Notes: a model not told the origin generated them from the sequence alone. 64,000 nucleotides of DNA from Rhodococcus zopfii NBRC 100606 = JCM 9919 (GCF_001895025.1 NZ_BCXI01000010.1:186001-250000), one strand, 5' to 3'. Positions 8,678-18,612 are shown, counted from the stretch's first letter. Made by a program: numbers and translations.

Positions 8678-10357
8678 GTGTCGAATCGCCCCACACTTCT
8701 CCGATTCGGACTCGCGCTCTCCGTCCTGGGGGCACTCGCCGTCGCGGTGGCGCCGCTGCTGCCGGTCGTGCGGGCCGGAACGGGCGACGTGGGACCCGCG
8801 ATCCTCGCCGCCGCAGCGGTCGCCACGATCACGGCATCGGCGGTTCCCGTCGCGGCATTCGCTGCCGCGCACCGATCGGAGGCCGCAGCCGGAGCCCTGC
8901 TCGCCGGTGCCGGCGGTATCGCCGCGGGCGCCGTCCTCGCCGACCTCACGCTGTTCGTCGACGCCATCGACGCGAACCGGTTCGAACTGTTCCGGCCCGT
9001 GACCGCCGCGGCGCTCACGGCCGGGCCCGGCGCCGCGATGGTGCTCGCCGGTCACCTGTGCTCGGTGCTCGCCGGTGTCGCCGGTGCGATCACCGCGGCC
9101 CGCGCCCCGGGTACCGACGGGGGACCGGTCGGGACCCGGCCCGGCCCGGCCGTCGTCGCCGGGATCGTGGGAGCCGCGATCGTGGTCGCCGCCGGGTCGG
9201 TCGCGCCGGTGGTGGTGTCGGCGGACCCGGTGATCGTCGCGCGCGGTGTGCTCGACGCCCCCGCCGCCACCGCGTTCGGCGGTGTCCTCGCCGCGATGCT
9301 CGCGCTCGTCACCGTCGCGTGGGCTCTCGGCTCCGGCGCGACAGCCACCGCCGCCGGCGCGATCACCGGCATCGGACTGGCCGCATTCGCGCTGTTCGCG
9401 CCGCGATTCGTCGCGGGTCTCGCCGGTGAACGACTCGCTCCGACGGCCGCGACCGTCGCCGGGGCGATCGCCGCGGTTCTGCTCGTCGCACTCGGCGCCG
9501 CGATGCCCGCGGCGAGTGCGCGGCGGGCTGCCCGCACGGCCCGGCCGGCGGGCACCGCTGTTCCCCGCTCGGGCCGGGCACACGCCGTCGCCGGAGTGCT
9601 CGGTCTCGTCACCGCTGCGCTCGCCGTCGTCGGGGCAGTACTGCCCGCACTGTCCGTGCCGGACGGCTACGACGTCCCGGCGCTACCGCAGACCCGGGTG
9701 CTGCTCGTCGCCGGGCTGCTGCTGGCGGCGCTGAGCGCGTGGCTGTTGCTGTCCGCCTACGCGGAGGCGGTGCGGCCCGCGGTTGCGGTGCCGGTGGTCG
9801 CGGTCGCGACGACCGCCGCCGCGGTCCTGCAGGCGTGGGTGGTGGCCGCGGACCTGCCGGGGGTCGGCGCCGGTCCGGGCACCGCCGTCGTGTTCGCCGC
9901 CGCGGTGGGCGCAGCTGCCACCGGTGTCGCGGTGATCGCCGCGGGGGCCGCCGAACGCGACCGCGTCGACACCTCGGCCGTCCGGGACGCCGCAGCCCGC
10001 ACGCGCGCGGTCGTCACTGCGGCGGCCGTGGTGTCCGTCGTCGGCCTGGCCGTGCCGCTGTATCACGGCGCCGGGTCGGTGCTGACCTATCCGTGGGGAT
10101 ACGGCGTGTGGGGACGGCTGCTGCTCGCGGTCGCGGTGGTGGTCGCCGGAGCGGTGGCGGTGCGGTCGAGGCCTGCGCGAGGAGGGGCGTTGCTGCTGGG
10201 TACGGCCGGTGCGACGGCCGCGTACGCGTCGTCGTGGGTGCTGGTCCGGGGCGTGAGGCAGGATCCGGTCGCGGTGGTCGGTGTCGCACCTGTCATCCTG
10301 GGGACGGTGCTCCTCTTGGTTGCGGCGTGTCTCACATTCCGGGAGGAAACTCCGTGA
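8678..10357 (+). CDS. Polytopic membrane protein of unknown function
   Basis: I do not recognise the family. The 559-residue protein is extremely Ala/Val-rich with roughly a dozen hydrophobic segments, for example ALSVLGALAVAVAPLLPVV at the N-terminus and VVGVAPVILGTVLLLVAA near the C-terminus. Short Arg-rich loops (SARRAARTARPAG) are probably cytoplasmic. No enzyme motif or transporter signature is visible. The GTG start is placed at 8678 because TAGCGT lies exactly 6 nt upstream, the layout of a leaderless transcript. It lies between the M23 peptidase and sucC and shares the intergenic region carrying the CRP/GlxR-type site. Composition is like its neighbours, so transfer is not suggested. 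Confidence 0.75.
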   Translation: MSNRPTLLRFGLALSVLGALAVAVAPLLPVVRAGTGDVGPAILAAAAVATITASAVPVAAFAAAHRSEAAAGALLAGAGGIAAGAVLADLTLFVDAIDANRFELFRPVTAAALTAGPGAAMVLAGHLCSVLAGVAGAITAARAPGTDGGPVGTRPGPAVVAGIVGAAIVVAAGSVAPVVVSADPVIVARGVLDAPAATAFGGVLAAMLALVTVAWALGSGATATAAGAITGIGLAAFALFAPRFVAGLAGERLAPTAATVAGAIAAVLLVALGAAMPAASARRAARTARPAGTAVPRSGRAHAVAGVLGLVTAALAVVGAVLPALSVPDGYDVPALPQTRVLLVAGLLLAALSAWLLLSAYAEAVRPAVAVPVVAVATTAAAVLQAWVVAADLPGVGAGPGTAVVFAAAVGAAATGVAVIAAGAAERDRVDTSAVRDAAARTRAVVTAAAVVSVVGLAVPLYHGAGSVLTYPWGYGVWGRLLLAVAVVVAGAVAVRSRPARGGALLLGTAGATAAYASSWVLVRGVRQDPVAVVGVAPVILGTVLLLVAACLTFREETP

Positions 10358-10380
10358 GGTAGCCCGCGGCCCTCGAACTT

Positions 10381-10396
10381 CGTGACATGCGCCACA
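10381..10396. promoter_or_regulatory. Possible CRP/GlxR site upstream of sucCD
   Basis: CGTGACATGCGCCACA differs from TGTGA-N6-TCACA at one base in each half-site. It lies 105 bp before the sucC start. Weak on its own; noted because a perfect site occurs 1.8 kb away. Confidence 0.3.
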
Positions 10397-10449
10397 TGGT
10401 GGGAGTGCGGACGTTTCGTGGGTCGTCCAAGTAACTAGAGTCCGAACCG

Positions 10450-10474
10450 GCCCGCTCATAACCCCCGAGCGGGC
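10450..10474 (+). other. Stem-loop in the sucC leader
   Basis: GCCCGCTC and GAGCGGGC form a perfect 8-bp stem around a 9-nt loop (ATAACCCCC), 26 bp before the sucC start. There is no T-tract, so it is more likely an mRNA stability or translation element than a terminator. Confidence 0.5.
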
Positions 10475-10500
10475 GTGAACGCAGACGAGACGGTGAGCAG

Positions 10501-11670
10501 ATGGATCTCTTCGAATACCAGGCGAAGGAACTCTTCGCCAAGCATGACGTGCCGACGTCGGCCGGCCGCGTTACCGACACTGTCGCCGGTGCCCGCGAGA
10601 TCGCGGAGGAAATCGGCAAGCCGGTGATGGTCAAGGCGCAGGTCAAGGTCGGTGGCCGCGGCAAGGCCGGTGGCGTGAAGTACGCCGCCACCGCGGACGA
10701 TGCGCAGACCCACGCCGAGAACATCCTCGGCCTCGACATCAAGGGTCACATCGTCAAGAAGCTCCTCGTCGCCGAGGCGAGTGAGATCGCGGAGGAGTAC
10801 TACATCTCCTTCCTGCTCGATCGCACCAACCGCACCTACCTGGCGATGTGCTCGGTGGAAGGTGGCATGGAGATCGAAGAGGTCGCCGCCACCAAGCCGG
10901 AGCGCCTGGCCAAGATCGCCGTCGACGCCGTCAAGGGTGTCGACCTCGCGTTCGCCCGCGAGATCGCGGAGAAGGGCCACCTGCCCGCCGAGGTCCTCGA
11001 CGCCGCAGCCGTGACCATTCAGAAGCTGTGGGAGGTCTTCGTCAAGGAAGACGCTCTCCTCGTGGAGGTCAACCCGCTCGTCCGCACCCCGGACGATCAG
11101 ATCCTCGCCCTCGACGGCAAGGTCTCCCTCGACGCCAACGCCGACTTCCGTCAGCCCGGCCACGCCGAGTTCGAGGACAAGGACGCGACGGATCCGCTCG
11201 AGCTCAAGGCCAAGGAGAACGACCTCAACTACGTCAAGCTCGACGGCGAGGTCGGCATCATCGGTAACGGCGCCGGCCTGGTCATGTCGACCCTGGACGT
11301 CGTCGCGTACGCCGGTGAGGCGCACGGTGGCGTCAAGCCCGCCAACTTCCTCGACATCGGTGGCGGCGCCTCCGCGGCTGTCATGGCTGCCGGCCTGGAC
11401 GTCATCCTGAACGATGCGCAGGTCAAGAGCGTGTTTGTCAACGTCTTCGGTGGCATCACCGCGTGCGACGCGGTCGCGAACGGCATCGTCAAGGCCCTCG
11501 AGATCCTCGGCGACGAGGCCAACAAGCCGCTGGTCGTCCGCCTCGACGGCAACAACGTCGACGAGGGTCGCCGCATCCTCGCCGAGGCCAACCACCCGCT
11601 GGTCACGGTCGTCGCCACCATGGACGAGGCTGCCGACAAGGCTGCCGAGCTCGCGTTCGCAGCGAAGTAA
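10501..11670 (+). CDS. sucC: Succinyl-CoA synthetase, beta subunit
   Basis: Beta subunit of the TCA-cycle enzyme that converts succinyl-CoA to succinate with formation of ATP or GTP. The protein is 389 residues, the family norm. It starts [18 protein letters not shown], the standard N-terminus of the ATP-grasp domain, followed by [19 protein letters not shown] (nucleotide loop), LVEVNPLV (metal-binding) and the C-terminal ligase domain ending [10 protein letters not shown]...[10 protein letters not shown]. It forms an operon with sucD, 16 bp downstream. Codon use is very regular, as for a highly expressed gene. The leader carries a stem-loop and a possible CRP/GlxR-like site. Confidence 0.98.
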   Translation: MDLFEYQAKELFAKHDVPTSAGRVTDTVAGAREIAEEIGKPVMVKAQVKVGGRGKAGGVKYAATADDAQTHAENILGLDIKGHIVKKLLVAEASEIAEEYYISFLLDRTNRTYLAMCSVEGGMEIEEVAATKPERLAKIAVDAVKGVDLAFAREIAEKGHLPAEVLDAAAVTIQKLWEVFVKEDALLVEVNPLVRTPDDQILALDGKVSLDANADFRQPGHAEFEDKDATDPLELKAKENDLNYVKLDGEVGIIGNGAGLVMSTLDVVAYAGEAHGGVKPANFLDIGGGASAAVMAAGLDVILNDAQVKSVFVNVFGGITACDAVANGIVKALEILGDEANKPLVVRLDGNNVDEGRRILAEANHPLVTVVATMDEAADKAAELAFAAK

Positions 11671-11686
11671 AGGGACACACAGAACA

Positions 11687-12589
11687 ATGGCAATCTTCCT
11701 TACCAAGGATTCCAAGGTCATCGTCCAGGGCATCACCGGCGGCGAGGGCACCAAGCACACCGCGCTGATGCTCAAGGCGGGCACCCAGGTCGTCGGCGGC
11801 GTGAACGCCCGCAAGGCCGGCACCACGGTCTCGCACACCGACAAGGACGGCAACCCGGTCGAGCTTCCCGTCTTCGGCTCCGTCGCCGAGGCCATGAAGG
11901 AGACCGGCGCGGACGTCTCGATCGCGTTCGTTCCCCCGGCCTTCTCGAAGGACGCCATCGTCGAGGCCATCGACGCGGAGATCCCGCTGCTCGTGGTCAT
12001 CACCGAGGGCATCCCCGTGCAGGACTCCGCGTACGCGTGGGCGTACAACGTGGAGAAGGGCAACAAGACCCGCATCATCGGCCCCAACTGCCCCGGCATC
12101 ATCACCCCGGGCGAGGCGCTCGTCGGCATCACCCCGGCGAACATCGCCGGCAAGGGCCCGGTCGGCCTGGTTTCCAAGTCGGGCACCCTGACCTACCAGA
12201 TGATGTTCGAGCTGCGCGAATACGGCTTCTCGACCGCCATCGGCATCGGCGGCGACCCGGTCATCGGCACCACCCACATCGACGCCATCGAGGCGTTCGA
12301 GAAGGACCCGGAGACCAAGGTCATCGTCATGATCGGCGAGATCGGCGGCGACGCCGAGGAGCGTGCCGCCGACTACATCAAGGCCAACGTCACCAAGCCG
12401 GTCGTCGGCTACGTGGCCGGCTTCACCGCTCCCGAGGGCAAGACCATGGGCCACGCCGGCGCCATCGTCTCCGGTTCCTCGGGCACCGCACAGGCCAAGA
12501 AGGACGCCCTCGAGGCGGCCGGCGTCAAGGTCGGCAAGACGCCGTCCGAGACCGCCGCCCTCGCGCGCGAGATCCTGAAGTCCCTGTAA
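11687..12589 (+). CDS. sucD: Succinyl-CoA synthetase, alpha subunit
   Basis: Alpha subunit, 300 residues, carrying the CoA-binding Rossmann domain ([15 protein letters not shown] near the N-terminus) and the ligase domain. The phosphohistidine is H256 in [10 protein letters not shown]; the [12 protein letters not shown] motif is also intact. It pairs with the SucC subunit encoded 16 bp upstream. A long perfect hairpin 16 bp beyond its stop probably ends the operon. Confidence 0.98.
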   Translation: MAIFLTKDSKVIVQGITGGEGTKHTALMLKAGTQVVGGVNARKAGTTVSHTDKDGNPVELPVFGSVAEAMKETGADVSIAFVPPAFSKDAIVEAIDAEIPLLVVITEGIPVQDSAYAWAYNVEKGNKTRIIGPNCPGIITPGEALVGITPANIAGKGPVGLVSKSGTLTYQMMFELREYGFSTAIGIGGDPVIGTTHIDAIEAFEKDPETKVIVMIGEIGGDAEERAADYIKANVTKPVVGYVAGFTAPEGKTMGHAGAIVSGSSGTAQAKKDALEAAGVKVGKTPSETAALAREILKSL

Positions 12590-12605
12590 GCGGCTTCCGC
12601 CGTCC

Positions 12606-12645
12606 GTGCGCGGTTTCGGTAGTTCCCACTACCGAAACCGCGCAC
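12606..12645. terminator. 18-bp perfect hairpin after sucD (dispersed repeat type)
   Basis: GTGCGCGGTTTCGGTAGT and ACTACCGAAACCGCGCAC pair perfectly around TCCC. It sits between convergent sucD and the YigZ-type gene. A closely related hairpin with the same GGTTTCGGTAGT core occurs at 25135-25172, also between convergent units, so this looks like a repeated terminator module rather than chance. Confidence 0.8.
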
Positions 12646-12653
12646 GACGCGTT

Positions 12654-13286
12654 TCAGGCGTCGATCCACTCCCGGCCGACGGATTCCAGCTCCCCGGCGC
12701 CGGACGTCACCGACGCCACCACACTCGCCAACTGCTCCGGGTCCCGAGCCGCGACCGTGAACACCGCCCGGTCCTCGTAGGACACCCCGAGCACACTCAC
12801 CCCGCGACCGCGCAGTTCGGCATCGACACGGCCCGCGTTCCCGTGACCCACCGCGAGGGTGAACACCTCCCTGCGCTCCCGCGGCACCAGCGTCGCCGAG
12901 TCCAGCGCGACCGCGACGGCGCCCGAGTAGGCGCGCACGAGCCCGCCCGCGCCCAGCTTGATACCCCCGAACCAGCGCGTCACGACCACCGCCACGTTCA
13001 CCACGTCGCGGTGGTGCAGCACCTGCAGCATCGGGACGCCCGCGGTGCCGCCGGGCTCGCCGTCGTCGCTCGACCGTTCGGCCCGCGACGCCGGTTCGTC
13101 ACCGACGACGAACGCCCAGCAGTGGTGCCGCGCGTCCGGATACAGACGGCGTTGCTCGTCCGTGAACGCCGCCGCGTCGGCTACGGATTCGACGCGGCGC
13201 AGTGCCGCGAGGAAGCGCGAGTGCTTCACCTCCGTCTCCACGACGACGTCCCGTCCCGGCACCAGTGTGTTCGGCATACCTCCCAT
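12654..13286 (-). CDS. YigZ/IMPACT family protein
   Basis: Member of the UPF0029/IMPACT family; in eukaryotes the relative binds GCN1, in bacteria the function is not settled. About 210 residues. The N-terminal domain shows the family pattern [32 protein letters not shown] and [22 protein letters not shown]; a shorter ferredoxin-fold C-terminal domain follows. Start choice is uncertain: ATG at 13286 (MGGMPNT) or 13277 (MPNT). The GGGAGG lies too close to the second and inside the first. It is divergent from the DUF5336 gene; the gap between them carries short direct repeats. Confidence 0.85.
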   Translation of the reverse strand: MGGMPNTLVPGRDVVVETEVKHSRFLAALRRVESVADAAAFTDEQRRLYPDARHHCWAFVVGDEPASRAERSSDDGEPGGTAGVPMLQVLHHRDVVNVAVVVTRWFGGIKLGAGGLVRAYSGAVAVALDSATLVPRERREVFTLAVGHGNAGRVDAELRGRGVSVLGVSYEDRAVFTVAARDPEQLASVVASVTSGAGELESVGREWIDA

Positions 13287-13297
13287 TGTGTCGATCG

Positions 13298-13371
13298 GTG
13301 CATACGCTGTTTCCAGTGCACCCGGAGACAGTGCATCCACGAACGGTGCATCCGAGCAGAATGGTGCATCC
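13298..13371 (+). repeat. Five GTGCAYMC direct repeats spaced 18-15-15-18 bp
   Basis: GTGCATAC (13298), GTGCACCC (13316), GTGCATCC (13331), GTGCATCC (13346) and GTGCATCC (13364) lie in the divergent promoter region between the YigZ-type gene and the DUF5336 gene. The symmetric spacing suggests an operator array. All spacings are multiples of three, so decay of a short coding repeat (Val-His-Pro in the plus frame) is the alternative. Confidence 0.6.
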
Positions 13372-13390
13372 GACGACCGCAGGAGGATCG

Positions 13391-14350
13391 ATGACATTCC
13401 CAGCGAGCCAGACATCAGATCAGAGTGGTGGCGGGTCGTCCAAGCTCGTGCCGGTGCTGTTGCCGGTGGCCGTCGCGGTACTCGGTGTGGTGAATTTCCT
13501 GTTCGGTCTCGCGCCGTACATGCGGATCGAATTCGGCGGGCACGTCGCGCTGTCGGCGTTCGAGTTCGGCTTCGCGGTGGTGCCGTTGGCGCTGCTGCTC
13601 CTCGGCGGGGTGTGTGCGGCCCTGTCGTTGTTGCCCGGTCAGGATCTGCGGGCTGTCGCGCTGGCCGCATCCGCGGTCGGATTCGTGACGTCGCTGTTCC
13701 AGTGGTTCCAGCTGCCCGACGACTCCGGCATCGCGTGGGGCGGCGTCGCGATCTTCGTGTTCGGGTTCCTGCAAACCGCGGTGGCGGTGGTTGCGCTGCT
13801 GTTCGGGATCGGCTTGCTCGTTCCCGCGGCACGGGCTGCACGGCCCGCCGCATACCCCGCAGAGTCGCAGTTCCCGCAACCCGGCGGGTACGGGCAGCAG
13901 GGCAATCCGCAACAGTCCGGCCAGTTTCCGCAGTACGGCGGGCAACCCCCGAGTCCGCAGTACGGCGGTCAGTCTCCGCAGCAGTACAACACCGGTCAGT
14001 ACCCGAGCCCGCAGCAGTACCCGAGCCCGCAGCAGTTCACGAGCCCGCAGCAGTTCCCGGGTCAGCAGCAGTTCCCGGGTCAGCCCTATGCCGCGCAGCC
14101 GTACGGGGCCCATCCGTACGAGACCCAGCACTTCCCGTCCCCGTCGTACGGGACGCAGCAGTATCCGGTTGGGCAGCAGCAATATCCGAGCGGGCCGCAG
14201 CACCCGACCGGGGGTGCGCCGGAGGCGGCCGGTCACGAGGACGACACCGAACTGGTGCGCCCGGCCGACAGCGATCCCACCGTCGTGTCTCCGGCACCCG
14301 ACGACGAGGACGCCACCCAGGTGTTCAAGCCGAACGACGAACAGCGGTGA
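13391..14350 (+). CDS. DUF5336 membrane protein (34 kDa antigenic protein family)
   Basis: Homologue by layout and position of M. tuberculosis Rv0954, the 34 kDa antigen, reported to associate with the division machinery. The 319-residue protein has four hydrophobic segments (about residues 19-40, 52-75, 85-105, 115-140) and then a long cytoplasmic tail of about 150 residues. The tail is rich in Gln, Pro, Gly and Tyr, with repeated SPQQY, GQQQFPG and QYGGQ units, and ends in an acidic segment ([16 protein letters not shown]). An AGGAGG five bases before the ATG fixes the start. The tail contains TELVRPAD- and ATQVF-like Thr sites of the kind seen in FHA-ligand proteins, which is only a suggestion. 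Confidence 0.88.
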   Translation: MTFPASQTSDQSGGGSSKLVPVLLPVAVAVLGVVNFLFGLAPYMRIEFGGHVALSAFEFGFAVVPLALLLLGGVCAALSLLPGQDLRAVALAASAVGFVTSLFQWFQLPDDSGIAWGGVAIFVFGFLQTAVAVVALLFGIGLLVPAARAARPAAYPAESQFPQPGGYGQQGNPQQSGQFPQYGGQPPSPQYGGQSPQQYNTGQYPSPQQYPSPQQFTSPQQFPGQQQFPGQPYAAQPYGAHPYETQHFPSPSYGTQQYPVGQQQYPSGPQHPTGGAPEAAGHEDDTELVRPADSDPTVVSPAPDDEDATQVFKPNDEQR

Positions 14351-14405
14351 CAAGGTTCGGCGCGCCTGATCGCAACCACTCGTGCCGGGTGACACCCTCG
14401 ACTCG

Positions 14406-15962
14406 ATGACTTCGACGCTAGGCCGGAACTCCCGCCTCCCCACGAACCAGGACTCGACGGATCCGGAGCAGTTCCGCATTCTGCTCGGCACCGCGGCCCG
14501 CGTACCGGCCGTGACGATGGCGCTGATCGTGACGATCGTCGTGACGACGCTCGTCGCCGCCGGCAGCGACCTCACCGGCGTGTACGCGGCGACCGCGGGC
14601 GCCTGGCTCGGCCTGCACCAGGTCACGCTCACCATCGACGACACCGCGCTCGGTGTGCTGCCGCTGCTGCCGACCGCGGTGCTGGTGTGGCTGTCGGCCC
14701 GATCGTGCGCGTCGGCGGCAGACGCGATGGTCGTGCACAGCGGGTATGCACTCGACGGCCGCGACGCCGCGCGGATCACCGCCGCGACCCTCGCCGGACC
14801 GTTGGCCGTGACGGTCACCGCGCTCGTCGTTCTCCAGGACGCATCGAGCGTGCTGCCCGTCTCGACGCCGGACCCGGCTCGATCCCTGGCGTGGGTGACC
14901 GGGCTGTATCTGCTGTCGTCGCTGCTCGGCGTCGGATCGAGGATATGGCGTCCGCTGTGCGACCGGTACGGCGTGCCCGAATGGCTGGTCGACTCGGTCC
15001 GGCCCGCGACCCGCGCGGTGCTCGGCATGTTCGCGATGGGCGGGCTGCTCACCGTCGTCGGGATGCTGTGGTCGTGGCAGACCGTCGGTGACCTCCTCGC
15101 CCGGGGCGAGAACTGGATCGGTGTCCTCGGGTTGCTGATCGTCTCGATTCTGTATCTGCCGAACGTGATGATCGGTGCGGCCGCGATCCTGGCCGGCAGC
15201 ACCGTCGAGTTCGGTGAGGTCCGGCTGAGCCTGTTCGAGGCGACCGGCGGCGACCTGCCCGCGCTGCCGGTGCTGGCCGCGATCCCGCCCGGACCGGCAC
15301 CGTCGTTCTGGCCGGTGGCACTCGCGGTGCCGGCCACGGTCGGCGCGCTGCTCGGCCGGTACGTCGCCAAACGCAATCTCGAGGCGCAGGCGCGCGGCGA
15401 GTACGTCTCCGGCAGCGACGGAGCCCTGACCGTGCTGGCGGCCGCCGCCGAGGCCGGTCTCGTCACCGCGCTCGCGACCTGGGCGGCCGGTGGTCGGCTC
15501 GGATTCTTCGGGGTGGTCGGCGCCAACTGGTGGCTCGCCGGGGTTCTGGTGTTCGCGTGGTCGGGTCTGCTCGGGCTCATCACCGCGCAGCTGTTGCTGT
15601 GGCGGGAAGGCAAGCTGGCCGCGGCCGAAGCCGAGGCGGCGCGCGCGCCCGAGGACGCGTCCGCCGAGCCGGACGACTCCGAGGACTCCGACGAGGACGA
15701 AGCGACCGGCGACCTCGGCGCCCCGAAGGCAATCGAAGCCCCGCCCGCCGCGGACACGGAACCGGACACGGACACGGACACAAGAGCCGGCGACCCGGAC
15801 GACACCGAGGTCGTCGATGCGGAAGTGGTCGAGGACGACGAGGAACCCGAGCCGAAACCGGACGAGAAGGACACCGGGGAGTCCGGCATCGTCGACGTCG
15901 AGATCGACGACGAGGCCGGCGACGGGGACCTGCCGAAAGGTCCCCGCAACACCAGCGACTAG
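14406..15962 (+). CDS. DUF6350 polytopic membrane protein
   Basis: Matches M. tuberculosis Rv0955 in position (before purN) and architecture. About 518 residues: a hydrophilic N-terminus, some ten transmembrane segments (for example VTMALIVTIVVTTLVAAG and VLGMFAMGGLLTVVGMLWSW), and a strongly acidic cytoplasmic tail from about residue 415 to the end, rich in Asp/Glu and Pro. A conserved WRPLCDRYGVPEW loop lies mid-protein. Function is unknown. The ATG at 14406 is chosen over a GTG 24 bp upstream, as the extra residues look unconserved. The stop is 15 bp before purN, so the two are probably cotranscribed. Confidence 0.85.
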   Translation: MTSTLGRNSRLPTNQDSTDPEQFRILLGTAARVPAVTMALIVTIVVTTLVAAGSDLTGVYAATAGAWLGLHQVTLTIDDTALGVLPLLPTAVLVWLSARSCASAADAMVVHSGYALDGRDAARITAATLAGPLAVTVTALVVLQDASSVLPVSTPDPARSLAWVTGLYLLSSLLGVGSRIWRPLCDRYGVPEWLVDSVRPATRAVLGMFAMGGLLTVVGMLWSWQTVGDLLARGENWIGVLGLLIVSILYLPNVMIGAAAILAGSTVEFGEVRLSLFEATGGDLPALPVLAAIPPGPAPSFWPVALAVPATVGALLGRYVAKRNLEAQARGEYVSGSDGALTVLAAAAEAGLVTALATWAAGGRLGFFGVVGANWWLAGVLVFAWSGLLGLITAQLLLWREGKLAAAEAEAARAPEDASAEPDDSEDSDEDEATGDLGAPKAIEAPPAADTEPDTDTDTRAGDPDDTEVVDAEVVEDDEEPEPKPDEKDTGESGIVDVEIDDEAGDGDLPKGPRNTSD

Positions 15963-15976
15963 GCTCTAGGCGGCCT

Positions 15977-16663
15977 ATGGTCCGGCCGACCCCTCACGAG
16001 TCCAGGAGTAGAGCGCTGACCGCCTCGCGTGAAGTGTTGCCGCCCACCGCACCGACGCGGGTCGTCGTACTCGCCTCGGGTACCGGCAGCCTGCTGCGAT
16101 CGTTGATCGACGCCACCCGTGCCGACGGCTACCCGGCCCGGATCGTCGCCGTCGGCGTCGACCGCGACTGCACGGCCCTCGACCATGCCCGCGATGCGGA
16201 CATCGCCGGTTTCCGGGTCGCGTTGCGCGACCATGCCGACCGCTCCGCCTGGGATGTCGCACTCGCCGACGCGGTCGCCGCGCACGAACCGGACCTGGTG
16301 GTGTCGGCAGGTTTCATGAAGATCCTCGGCCCCACGTTCCTCGAACGCTTCGGTGGCCGCATCATCAATACCCATCCGGCGCTGCTGCCCGCGTTCCCCG
16401 GCGCGCACGCCGTCCCCGATGCCCTCGCCTACGGCGTGAAGGTCACCGGGTCGACCGTGCACCTCGTCGACGGTGGAGTGGACACCGGGCCGATCCTCGC
16501 GCAGGAACCCGTGCCGGTCCTCGACGGCGACGACGAGGAGACCCTGCACGAGCGCATCAAAGTTGTGGAACGACGGTTGCTGGCCGAGGTGGTCGCCGCT
16601 GTCGCAACCCGTGGAGTTGTATCCGATGGACGAAAGGCCGTGATCCCCAGTGACCGAACGTAA
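15977..16663 (+). CDS. purN: Phosphoribosylglycinamide formyltransferase
   Basis: Third step of purine synthesis: transfers formyl from 10-formyl-THF to GAR. About 228 residues from the ATG. Core signatures are [15 protein letters not shown] (phosphate loop), [30 protein letters not shown] with the catalytic His, and [10 protein letters not shown] with the catalytic Asp. Start is uncertain: the enzyme core begins near residue 27, and an in-frame GTG at 16034 or a CTG at 16016 (with AGGAG eight bases before it) would give shorter, more typical proteins. It overlaps purH by 14 bp, which indicates translational coupling. Confidence 0.95.
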   Translation: MVRPTPHESRSRALTASREVLPPTAPTRVVVLASGTGSLLRSLIDATRADGYPARIVAVGVDRDCTALDHARDADIAGFRVALRDHADRSAWDVALADAVAAHEPDLVVSAGFMKILGPTFLERFGGRIINTHPALLPAFPGAHAVPDALAYGVKVTGSTVHLVDGGVDTGPILAQEPVPVLDGDDEETLHERIKVVERRLLAEVVAAVATRGVVSDGRKAVIPSDRT

Positions 16664-18215
16664 GACTGTGCGCCGCGCACTGGTCAGCGTGTACGACAAG
16701 ACCGGACTGGTCGAACTCGCGACCGGGCTGCACCAGGCCGGGGTCGAACTGGTCTCCACCGGCTCCACGGCCGCGACGATCGCCGACGCCGGAGTCCCCG
16801 TCACCAGGGTCGAGGAGCTCACCGGTTTCCCCGAGTGCCTCGAAGGTCGCGTCAAGACGCTGCACCCGCGCGTGCACGCCGGCATTCTCGCCGACACCCG
16901 CAAGCAGGACCACCTCGAGCAGATCAAGGATCTCGGCATCGAGGCGTTCGAATTGGTGATCGTCAACCTGTACCCGTTCACGCAGACCGTCGCCTCGGGT
17001 GCCACCCCCGACGAGTGCGTCGAGCAGATCGACATCGGTGGCCCGTCGATGGTGCGTGCCGCCGCGAAGAACCACCCGTCCGTCGCGGTGGTCGTCGATC
17101 CGGCCCGCTACGACGCGGTCATCGAGGCCGTGCAGGCCGGCGGGTTCACCCTGCCCGAGCGCAAGGTCCTCGCCGCGCAGGCGTTCCAGCACACCGCCGC
17201 CTACGACGTCGCGGTCGCCAGCTGGATGAACAGCGGCTATGCAGTGCAGGAGGACGAGGGCGACAGCCGGTTCCCGGCGTGGGCCGGCGCGACCTGGACC
17301 CGCGCGAACGTGCTGCGTTACGGCGAGAACCCGCACCAGGCGGCCGCGTTGTACCTGAACGAGGGCGGCGAGCCGGGTCTGGCGCAGGCCGAGCAGTTCC
17401 ACGGCAAGGAAATGTCGTACAACAACTATCAGGACGCCGACGCCGCGTGGCGGGCCGCGCACGATCACGACCGGCCGTGCGTCGCGATCATCAAGCACGC
17501 CAACCCGTGCGGTATCGCCGTCGCGGACACGGTCGCCGAGGCGCACCGCAAGGCACACGAGTGCGACCCGGTGTCCGCGTTCGGCGGTGTCATCGCCGTC
17601 AACCGTGAGGTCAGCGTCGAGCTGGCCGAGCAGGTCGCCGAGATCTTCACCGAGGTGATCATCGCCCCGGCGTACGCGGACGGGGCGGTCGAGGTGCTCG
17701 CCCGCAAGAAGAACATCCGTATCCTGCGGGCCGACTCCCCGAAGTCCGCGCAGATCGAACTGCGTCAGATCTCCGGTGGCCTGCTGCTGCAGGAGCGCGA
17801 CCTGCTCACCGCCGACGGCGACACCGCCGCGAACTGGGAACTCGCGTGCGGTGAGGCCGCCGATGCGCAGACCCTCGCCGATCTGGAATTCGCTTGGCGC
17901 GCTTGCCGTGCCGTGAAGTCCAACGCGATCTTGCTGGCCTCGGCCGGGGCGACCGTCGGCGTCGGTATGGGCCAGGTCAACCGGGTCGACTCGGCGCGCC
18001 TCGCGGTCACCCGCGCCGGCGACCGTGTCGTCGGATCCGTCGCCGCGTCGGACGCGTTCTTCCCGTTCGCGGACGGCCTGCAGGTCCTCACCGAGGCCGG
18101 AGTCAAGGCCGTCGTGCAGCCGGGCGGATCGGTCCGTGACAACGAGGTGATCGACGCGGCCCGCGAGGCCGGCATCACCCTGTACCTGACGGGCGCGCGC
18201 CACTTCGCGCACTGA
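16650..18215 (+). CDS. purH: Bifunctional AICAR formyltransferase / IMP cyclohydrolase
   Basis: Catalyses the last two steps to IMP. 521 residues from a GTG overlapping purN. The N-terminal MGS-like cyclohydrolase domain ([40 protein letters not shown]) occupies about residues 5-200. The AICAR transformylase domain follows, with [20 protein letters not shown] (catalytic Lys-His) and [11 protein letters not shown]. All key residues appear intact. Together with purN it forms the pur pair conserved here in mycobacteria (Rv0956-Rv0957). A hairpin starting 42 bp downstream may terminate the transcript. Confidence 0.98.
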   Translation: MTERKTVRRALVSVYDKTGLVELATGLHQAGVELVSTGSTAATIADAGVPVTRVEELTGFPECLEGRVKTLHPRVHAGILADTRKQDHLEQIKDLGIEAFELVIVNLYPFTQTVASGATPDECVEQIDIGGPSMVRAAAKNHPSVAVVVDPARYDAVIEAVQAGGFTLPERKVLAAQAFQHTAAYDVAVASWMNSGYAVQEDEGDSRFPAWAGATWTRANVLRYGENPHQAAALYLNEGGEPGLAQAEQFHGKEMSYNNYQDADAAWRAAHDHDRPCVAIIKHANPCGIAVADTVAEAHRKAHECDPVSAFGGVIAVNREVSVELAEQVAEIFTEVIIAPAYADGAVEVLARKKNIRILRADSPKSAQIELRQISGGLLLQERDLLTADGDTAANWELACGEAADAQTLADLEFAWRACRAVKSNAILLASAGATVGVGMGQVNRVDSARLAVTRAGDRVVGSVAASDAFFPFADGLQVLTEAGVKAVVQPGGSVRDNEVIDAAREAGITLYLTGARHFAH

Positions 18216-18256
18216 GCCCTATCGCACAGTGCCCTGTTGCGCACCGTGCCGGGCAG

Positions 18257-18303
18257 CCGCCCACCCGACGGGACCTGATGTCAGGCCGCGTACGGGTGGG
18301 CGG
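18257..18303. terminator. Hairpin after purH, overlapping the end of the next gene
   Basis: CCGCCCACCC (18257-18266) and GGGTGGGCGG (18294-18303) pair perfectly, with TTTCCT following on the plus strand. The right arm is inside the last codons of the 79-residue minus-strand gene, so one structure may serve both convergent units. Confidence 0.6.
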
Positions 18304-18520
18304 TTTCCTGTCGGTGGGACGCCTCGATGTCGGTGGTGCCCCGGCCGTCGGAGATGACGAGCCGGGCGGCGCCGCGGTCGAGCAGTTCCCGGATGAGATC
18401 GGCGGCGAGCGCGCCCTTCTCGGCGTCGACGTGGCGCAGATCGATCGTGATGGCGTGCCCGGTCAGGTCGGTAGGCAGGTCCTTCGGGACGGAGCCGGTG
18501 GCTCCCAGTCGCAACTTCAT
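18281..18520 (-). CDS. Small protein of unknown function (79 aa) behind a leader/terminator
   Basis: Family not recognised. 79 residues starting MKLRLGATGSVPKDLP with AAGGAG seven bases before the ATG. It contains an alternating beta/alpha pattern (AITIDLRHVD; ADLIRELLDRGAARLVISDG), suggesting a small folded alpha/beta domain, and an unstructured His/Ala-rich end. No Cys, no signal peptide and no membrane segment. What stands out is the upstream arrangement on the same strand: a promoter-like pair, a 25-codon ORF with its own ribosome binding site, and an intrinsic terminator hairpin before the gene. This suggests expression controlled by attenuation. Convergent with purH. Confidence 0.7.
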   Translation of the reverse strand: MKLRLGATGSVPKDLPTDLTGHAITIDLRHVDAEKGALAADLIRELLDRGAARLVISDGRGTTDIEASHRQETAHPYAA

Positions 18521-18560
18521 GTGTTTCTCCTTGCAATCGAAAAGAATGGGGATAAAAAAG

Positions 18561-18591
18561 GGCACCCGAGGCGGTGTGCCTGGGGTGCCCG
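18561..18591 (-). terminator. Intrinsic terminator or attenuator before the 79-aa gene
   Basis: On the minus strand GGGCACCC pairs with GGGTGCCC (8 bp, 15-nt loop) and is followed directly by six T residues. This is a textbook Rho-independent terminator, located between the 25-codon ORF (stop 18613) and the 79-residue gene (start 18520). Confidence 0.85.
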
Positions 18592-18612
18592 AGAAGCGAG
18601 TCGGAAGTGACT

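Noticed and set aside
13415-15952. 845-codon open frame on the minus strand over the DUF5336 and DUF6350 genes
   Set aside because: Its translation is low-complexity Ser/Arg/Thr sequence with no domain, and it lies antisense to two genes with clear homology and RBS. Long antisense frames are expected at this GC content.
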